64,000 bases of DNA, taken from Sphaerochaetaceae bacterium. Its GTDB lineage: Bacteria; Spirochaetota; Spirochaetia; Sphaerochaetales; Sphaerochaetaceae. Both the position numbers and the translations under genes were made by a program. The DNA is taken from NCBI GenBank assembly GCA_024405015.1, contig JAKSPE010000008.1:34064-98063 (forward strand), given 5' to 3'. Below are positions 59,765 through 64,000 of this stretch, in pieces. The notes beneath the pieces were generated by a model. That model ran no database searches. It was not told the DNA's origin and saw only the letters and a program-made list of their open reading frames with translations. How positions within the stretch are numbered: position 1 is the stretch's first letter; every line of letters begins with the position of its first letter.

Positions 59765-60802
59765 TCATGGAAGATGCGCTATGACCTTTGCGATGTTATC
59801 GATCTCACTGGACTTGAGGAACGGATAGAGAGGGAACTCCACGGTTCGGTAGAAATAGGATGCAGCAACAGGGAATGCCTCAAACGGATCGCCGTCAAAA
59901 TCCTTGATCAGACAATCCTCGAAAGCCATCTTCACCGGAACATCGTGCTTTTGGGCAAACTTGATACTCTCGTCCGGCTTGGAGTCGAGCTGCACGGCAA
60001 AGTATCCGCCGTTGGATGAGAAATCCAGAAGATTCAGACCAAACTGCTTGTGTCGTGTCTTGGCAAGGCTCTGCTGGTAGAGTTTGAGGATCTCACGTCG
60101 CTTGACGCTGTTCTCCTCCAGATTGGAAAGCTGCACACTACCAAGGGCTGCGTTCATGTCCGGCATGCGAAGATACTTGGAAGGTCTCTTCCCGCGAAGG
60201 GCATTCACATAGTCCCCTCTTACGGCCATGACAGCTCCGCCTGCTGCGGAAACCACACTGTCCTCCTCGAAGGCACAGATGACAATCTGTCCAAGACAAC
60301 CGGCAAGGCTATCGTCCTTGACGTGGGAGCCGATGCTTTCGCTGATATCCTCAATGACTTTGACACTGCCATAGTCACAGCGCTCAGGGAAGGTTGTCTG
60401 CTCATTGTATTTGGCAGGCATGGTTGCCTTGTTGTTGTAAAGCAGAAGAATGTCAGCCTCGCTCTGGATGACCTGAGCCTCGCTTGGACAGCCGTTCTCC
60501 CTGTCGATATCGACATAGACGAGTTTTGCGCCAGTGGATTCAATGACATCACGGTAGATTCCAGGAGAGAGCGGTGACACGGCCACACGCATACCTTCAG
60601 CCGCACCCATGAGTTTCAGGGCAGATTGCAGACAATCAGGATAGGTACGAAATGCCACAGCACTGGTACAGGCTGTGGATTCACAGAACTGCTGCACAAA
60701 TGCCTTGGCCCTATCACCAGGACCGATCTGTTCGTTAACCATTGTCTGGAGGACACTGTCCATGTCTCTCCTCTTGAGTGTAGGCTTATAGAATGGAATC
60801 AT
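59765..60802 (-). CDS. DegT/DnrJ/EryC1/StrS-like protein lacking the PLP lysine
   Basis: A 345-residue protein of the sugar aminotransferase family (fold type I). Family landmarks are IPFYKPTLKRRDMDSV at the start, KLVYVDIDREN, and VIEDISESIGSH with Asp152 that contacts the PLP ring nitrogen. The loop that should hold the Schiff-base lysine (SFHxxKNIxxGEGGA) reads CAFEEDSVVSAAGGA; Asp181 is at the Lys position, so PLP chemistry is unlikely. It may have a structural, regulatory or otherwise altered role. ATG 60802 is chosen to fit the family N-terminus; the open frame goes on 46 codons upstream without homology. Confidence 0.8.
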   Translation of the reverse strand: MIPFYKPTLKRRDMDSVLQTMVNEQIGPGDRAKAFVQQFCESTACTSAVAFRTYPDCLQSALKLMGAAEGMRVAVSPLSPGIYRDVIESTGAKLVYVDIDRENGCPSEAQVIQSEADILLLYNNKATMPAKYNEQTTFPERCDYGSVKVIEDISESIGSHVKDDSLAGCLGQIVICAFEEDSVVSAAGGAVMAVRGDYVNALRGKRPSKYLRMPDMNAALGSVQLSNLEENSVKRREILKLYQQSLAKTRHKQFGLNLLDFSSNGGYFAVQLDSKPDESIKFAQKHDVPVKMAFEDCLIKDFDGDPFEAFPVAASYFYRTVEFPLYPFLKSSEIDNIAKVIAHLP

Positions 60803-60843
60803 ACCTAAATAATAATGAAGAAAGCCCTTTTGAGCAACTTTAT

Positions 60844-60871
60844 TTGATTGAACCTCCAATTGCAGTATAGT
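60844..60871 (+). promoter_or_regulatory. Promoter of the MFS transporter gene
   Basis: -35 TTGATT (60844-60849), a 16-bp spacer and -10 TATAGT (60866-60871). Confidence 0.5.
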
Positions 60872-60905
60872 ATAGTTGCATTGAAAAAACATATAGGAGA
60901 CTCTT

Positions 60906-62291
60906 ATGTTAAAACTCAACAAAAAGCGCACTTGCCTCATTGGATTCGCTTTCTTTGGAATCCTTCTTCTGTGGCAGGTCTATGACTCATGGTGCCCAAC
61001 TCTTCTCACAGAAATCATCAAGAACAGAATGGGCGCACAGAACGAGCTCGAGATCCAGTGGCTTGTCGGTATCATCATGGCATGTGACAACCTCGCTGCT
61101 CTGATTCTGCTGCCGATCTTCGGATCCCTCTCAGACAGAACAAAGACACCTATCGGAAAGAGAATGCCTTACATCCTCGTAGGAACATTCGTTTCCGCTA
61201 TCGCATTCCCATTCATTCCTCTGTTCTTCCATCTCAACAAGATCGGTGCAATGATTGCTATGATGGCTATCGTTCTCCTGTTCATGATGATGTACAGAAA
61301 CCCAGCTGTCGCCCTTATGCCGGATATCACACCAAAGCCACTCAGAGCAAAGGCTAACGGTATCATCAACATCATGGGTTACCTTGGTGGAGCTTTCGCA
61401 ACAGTTCTCGGAATGGTCTTCGTCCTTTCCAACTATATCAAGGGTGAGCACACTCTGCTTACCATTGAGATGCCATTTGTCATCGCTTCCCTTCTCATGG
61501 TCATTTCCGCACTGGTCCTGTTCTTCACAATCAAGGAGAACAAGGTTGCTGAAGAGATCAAGAATGAGATGGAGGAAGGCGAGCGCATGGCTGCCATTGC
61601 AGACCCTGTTGACGATGACAAGCCAATGTCAAAGGCAAACAAGATCATGCTTCTTGCCATTCTCGGTGCAGAGTTCCTCTGGTTCATGTCCGATAATGCT
61701 CTTGGAACCTACATCAACAACTACGTCATCTACGCTCTTGGCGCAGCATCCAGCAAGACGTCCAACCTGGTCATCTTCGGAGGTCTGGCATCTGTCGTCG
61801 GTTTCGCAACAGCTGGATACCTTGCCGATAAGGTTGGTAGAAAGTGGACCATCTCCTTCGGTCTCGGCCTGACACTCATCGGTCTTTTCCTCATGTGTTT
61901 CGTCAGAGCAAGCGTCAATACCTATGTTGACAAGGCTGGAACAACCTACAATGTCTTCCCTTCCCTTCTCATGGTCGTCTGGATCATCAAGGGTTACGGT
62001 ATGGCTCTGGTTCACAACTGTTCCTTCCCGATGGTCGTTGAGCTCTGCTCTTCCAAGAACATCGGTAAGTTCACCGGTTACTACTATGCTTCCAGCATGA
62101 GCGCCCAGACAGTCACTCCTGTCCTTCTCGGTCTTATCCTGAAGGCAAACGGAGCATGGAGCGTTCTTCCAAAGTACGCAGCAATCCTGACCTGTCTTGC
62201 ACTTGTCGTCTTCACAGCATGTGTCAAGAACATCAAGGCAAACAAGGTTGCCAACGCCAAGGGCCTCGAGGCTCTCGGAGACGACGACTGA
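60906..62291 (+). CDS. MFS sugar transporter (GPH/SLC45-like)
   Basis: A 461-residue inner-membrane transporter with twelve expected helices. The start LIGFAFFGILLLWQVYDSWCP, the cytoplasmic loop FGSLSDRTKTPIGKRMPYILVG after helix 2 and the second-half copy YLADKVGRKWTISFG are typical of glycoside-pentoside-hexuronide or sucrose-type (SLC45-like) symporters. A charged cytoplasmic loop lies at about 210-250. Good AGGAGA ribosome-binding site. Monocistronic, ended by a strong terminator. Confidence 0.9.
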   Translation: MLKLNKKRTCLIGFAFFGILLLWQVYDSWCPTLLTEIIKNRMGAQNELEIQWLVGIIMACDNLAALILLPIFGSLSDRTKTPIGKRMPYILVGTFVSAIAFPFIPLFFHLNKIGAMIAMMAIVLLFMMMYRNPAVALMPDITPKPLRAKANGIINIMGYLGGAFATVLGMVFVLSNYIKGEHTLLTIEMPFVIASLLMVISALVLFFTIKENKVAEEIKNEMEEGERMAAIADPVDDDKPMSKANKIMLLAILGAEFLWFMSDNALGTYINNYVIYALGAASSKTSNLVIFGGLASVVGFATAGYLADKVGRKWTISFGLGLTLIGLFLMCFVRASVNTYVDKAGTTYNVFPSLLMVVWIIKGYGMALVHNCSFPMVVELCSSKNIGKFTGYYYASSMSAQTVTPVLLGLILKANGAWSVLPKYAAILTCLALVVFTACVKNIKANKVANAKGLEALGDDD

Positions 62292-62313
62292 TAAACTTTT
62301 CTTATCACACGTC

Positions 62314-62347
62314 AAAAGCGGAGATCTTCGGATTTCCGCTTTTTTTA
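62314..62347 (+). terminator. Intrinsic terminator of the MFS gene
   Basis: AAAAGCGGA / TCCGCTTTT with an inner ATC-TTCG-GAT (C-UUCG-G tetraloop), then TTTTT. Confidence 0.88.
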
Positions 62348-62638
62348 TTTTGTCCTTCTAACTCGGTGTGCCAGAATCAGATGAAGAACCATTTCAAATT
62401 CAAATGGGATGTAACGTCTATACCCTTCCAGAGGCTCTAAAAATGGCCATAGGCACCATTTCCCCATTATGACCAATAGGAAAATCATACAATCCAAAAA
62501 AAACGCTAGAACTGATTTTTCACAACCATGAAAGAATGAGACTTCAAACATCAGAATCCTAAAGCATTTCTCTTGATGCTGTTGAGATGATACCAACGCA
62601 GAGTTTATACTATAGACACAATCAGCAAGGAGAAAGCA
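62348..62638. other. Intergenic region, nothing recognised
   Basis: About 290 bp between the MFS terminator and the PH-domain gene. Contains no convincing gene; possible -10 elements near the 3' end (TATACTAT at 62608-62615) likely serve the PH-domain gene. Confidence 0.4.
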
Positions 62639-63028
62639 ATGGCAATCAGTTTCAACAAGGAATCAGTGTTCAATCTCAAACCAATAGACATCAGCGATGT
62701 AAGAAATGACGTAAACGGTTTGCTCATACCGGGAGAAAATATCATAGCAGCATTCAGAACGGTAAGAGACCAGCTTGTTTTCACAAACAAGAGAATCATC
62801 TCAGTCGATATTCAGGGTGTCACAGGAAAAAGGAAATCCTTTACCACAATGCCATTTTCAAAGATTCAATATTTCACAATCCAGACACCTGGCTTCATGG
62901 AACTGATTCCAGATTCAGAGATATTCATCATGTTCGCAGATGGGACAACAGCAACCTTTGAAATCAAAGGAACCGTGGATATCGGAAAGATCGGACGCTC
63001 AATCTCCGAATATGTCTTGGAGAAATAG
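62639..63028 (+). CDS. PH-domain (bPH-type) protein
   Basis: A 129-residue soluble protein with a bacterial pleckstrin-homology fold, the YvbH-like/DUF1696 type: LLIPGENIIAAFRTVRDQLVFTNKRIISVDIQGVTGKRKSFTTMPFSKIQYFTIQTPG, given here as residues 28-85. The conserved core (DQLVFTNKRII, then SKIQYF and GTTATFEIKG) marks it clearly. Role unknown, probably in envelope or stress response. AGGAG ribosome-binding site; monocistronic with its own terminator. Confidence 0.88.
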   Translation: MAISFNKESVFNLKPIDISDVRNDVNGLLIPGENIIAAFRTVRDQLVFTNKRIISVDIQGVTGKRKSFTTMPFSKIQYFTIQTPGFMELIPDSEIFIMFADGTTATFEIKGTVDIGKIGRSISEYVLEK

Positions 63029-63070
63029 TAAAAACAGTTCATAACAGAAAACATAAGCTTCACTAGAGCG

Positions 63071-63108
63071 AGGAATCTTCCAAAATAAACGAGGAAGATT
63101 CCTTTTTT
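63071..63108 (+). terminator. Intrinsic terminator of the PH-domain gene
   Basis: AGGAATCTTCC (63071-63081) pairs with GGAAGATTCCT (63093-63103); TTTTT follows. Confidence 0.9.
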
Positions 63109-63180
63109 ATTTACATCAGCTAGTTCAGAAATTAGCGTTCGTAGATTTGCTGTTACGATGCCTGTGTTGACTAGCAGAGA

Positions 63181-63291
63181 ATGGAAAGACAGGTAGTACA
63201 AGCAATACAAACGGGACAAGGCAAACAAGCGGCACAAACGATACAGAGCAAACAAATCACACAGACGATACAAAACAAAACAGATTTCTAA
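63181..63291 (+). CDS. Possible Gln-rich repeat peptide (36 aa)
   Basis: A small open frame built on a 27-bp tandem repeat: MERQVVQAI, then QTGQGKQAA, QTIQSKQIT and QTIQNKTDF. The 9-residue unit keeps Gln at positions 1, 4 and often 7 and Thr at 2. The purine-rich GCAGAGA is a weak ribosome-binding site. The DNA is almost free of T between 63181 and 63280. It may be a real small peptide, or a repeat that happens to be open. Confidence 0.3.
   Translation: MERQVVQAIQTGQGKQAAQTIQSKQITQTIQNKTDF
63207..63281. repeat. 27-bp tandem repeat, about three copies
   Basis: Units start at 63207, 63234 and 63261, each beginning ACAAACG or ACAGACG; a more diverged partial unit may precede at 63180. The exact 27-bp period matches nine codons of the overlapping small frame. 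Confidence 0.8.
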
Positions 63292-63500
63292 CCAGGCTGG
63301 CCTGTCTGGGGCGCTGATTACAACCATAACGATTCATAGGTGTGATGAGACCCATGGCGCCCATAGACGTCATGGGAGGGCGGAAGCAACCCACCCCATG
63401 CAGAAGGGCAAAAAGAAGGCTCTTCACGCTTTCCTAGGGGATTTGATTTGCCTATGCTTGCCTGTTCTCCGATTCTTCCCTGGGAAATGCGGGGAATCAG
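63292..63500. other. Gene-free region before R2 copy 2
   Basis: Contains a CCCATG/CATGGG dyad around 63352-63379 and AAGGCTCTTCACG near 63416, similar to the start of repeat R1. No gene is supported. Confidence 0.4.
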
Positions 63501-63634
63501 CGATTGTGTGCAGGCGGTGTGATGCTTGTGCATTCCAGCCTGCCAGGGCCTGCGGGGCAGGATAGCCCAAGCGAGGCCGGCATGGCGTCCTGGAAGGGGC
63601 ATGCATCAAGCCTTACACGGTCTGTACACATGAG
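63501..63634 (+). repeat. R2 structured repeat, copy 2
   Basis: Near-identical to copy 1 (27619-27754) over the central ~75 bp, with the same GGCCT...GGGC-AGGATA-GCCC...AGGCC nested hairpin. It differs most at the ends (GTGTGCAGG for GTGTCATTGG; CAAGCCTTACACGGTCT for CAGGCCTTGAACGGCCT). Confidence 0.85.
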
Positions 63635-63775
63635 CGATGTTCGACGAACTTGCTATGTGCTGAACAAAACTGTTCGCTTCATGACAATGCATACCATAAA
63701 AACTGATGAAACCATTCAGAATTATCCCTTGTGAGGGAAAATTTCCTTCATCTTCAGACAAATTTTTCCCTTGCG

Positions 63776-63915
63776 CTCATGTGTATGGGCCATGCAAGGC
63801 CTGCTGCATACTCCCCAAAGGGTCGCAGTCAGGTGCCCGAAGCTGGGCTATCCTGCCCGCTTGGCACCTACGACCGCTAGTCTGCACAGGCATCGCAAAA
63901 GCCAATCCACAATCG
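63776..63915 (-). repeat. R2 structured repeat, copy 3 (inverted, diverged)
   Basis: On the minus strand it runs from CGATTGTG to CACATGAG. The hairpin GGGC-AGGATA-GCCC is kept, but the outer stem is AGGTGCC/GGGCACCT instead of GGCCT/AGGCC, and GGTCG/CGACC replaces the next stem: compensatory change. With copy 2 it makes an inverted pair 142 bp apart. Confidence 0.8.
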
Positions 63916-63940
63916 CGGTGCCCCGAACTTTCCGTGGAAA

Positions 63941-63972
63941 ACAAAAAAAAGAAAGCCCGGCGAGGCCAGGCT
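63941..63972 (-). terminator. Probable terminator of a minus-strand gene outside the window
   Basis: On the minus strand AGCCTGG-CCTCG-CCGGGCT (63972-63954) is a 7-bp stem followed by TTTCTTTTTTTT. It points to a minus-strand gene entering from the right; that gene is not visible. Confidence 0.55.
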
Positions 63973-64000
63973 GTGAAAAGTGCAAAAAAAAGACTTGGCG

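Noticed and set aside
63501..63915. R2 copies as integron attC sites
   Set aside because: Spirochaetes can carry integrons, but no GTTRRRY/RYYYAAC core pair is found at the ends and no cassette-like genes lie between copies.
1..64000. tRNA, rRNA, tmRNA or prophage genes
   Set aside because: No cloverleaf-type sequence with a T-loop GGTTCRA pattern, no rRNA segment and no phage or transposase gene was recognised by eye; a covariance search was not possible.

Overview
The window reads as a piece of chromosome from a Gram-negative, host-associated, saccharolytic anaerobe, most likely a spirochaete of the Sphaerochaetaceae/Treponemataceae type. The clues are a tight DUF4912 - GH57 - GH13 operon beside a DUF3536-type GH57, a recN - nadK - DegT-like block, a pyrophosphate-dependent phosphofructokinase, lipoproteins and a putative beta-barrel protein, and several ferredoxin-fused oxidoreductases with no respiratory chain genes. 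This placement is an inference from gene content. No tRNA, rRNA, CRISPR array, transposase or prophage gene was recognised.

Layout. 1-6.2 kb: a truncated LplB-type sugar permease diverges from an operon of a GH43 glycosidase, an SDR, a fumarate-reductase-like flavoprotein and an Old Yellow Enzyme homologue. 6.2-11.5 kb: a minus-strand block (lipoprotein, aldo/keto reductase, outer-membrane-like protein, YwaF-like membrane protein, nitroreductase, dipeptidase) bracketed by two ~123-bp direct repeats. 11.7-18.4 kb: a very large InlB-repeat/PMP-like surface lipoprotein and a MalT-like LuxR regulator whose upstream regions share an 18-bp motif. 18.5-23 kb: signalling genes (HPt protein, mtnN-luxS, a diguanylate cyclase, a hybrid kinase that lacks its phospho-acceptor His). 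23.2-27.6 kb: carAB. 27.7-31.2 kb: a PD-(D/E)XK-like protein and an ABC-2 transporter. 31.2-34.2 kb: a TrpXYZ-like ABC operon behind a 30-codon aromatic-rich leader peptide with terminator and competing pairing. 34.2-35.5 kb: a membrane protein and a P-loop kinase. 35.5-43 kb: a sugar ABC transporter with two PfkB kinases, a SorC regulator, a P-loop kinase and a class II aldolase. 43-46.4 kb: purine nucleoside phosphorylase, YaiI, PPi-PFK. 46.4-47.5 kb: AT-rich and without a convincing gene. 47.5-50.6 kb: LUD protein and a GGDEF/EAL/PAS protein. 50.6-57.2 kb: alpha-glucan metabolism. 57.2-60.8 kb: recN, nadK and a DegT-like protein without the PLP lysine. 60.9-63.1 kb: a sugar MFS transporter and a PH-domain protein. 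63.1-64 kb: gene-poor repeats.

How it fits together: sugars enter through several ABC and MFS systems, are hydrolysed (GH43) or stored as alpha-glucan (GH57/GH13), and feed PPi-linked glycolysis (PPi-PFK, aldolase). The flavin and ferredoxin oxidoreductases probably dispose of reductant. The most notable non-coding finds are (i) the Phe-rich leader and attenuator ahead of the TrpXYZ-like operon, (ii) a three-copy, ~135-140-nt intergenic repeat with a compensatory stem change that suggests a structured RNA or DNA element, (iii) the direct-repeat-flanked block with palindromic ATCGTAGT/ACTACGAT arrays, and (iv) matched upstream motifs of the LuxR regulator and the giant surface lipoprotein. Starts were chosen by ribosome-binding site, spacing and family alignment from memory; nothing was searched against a database.
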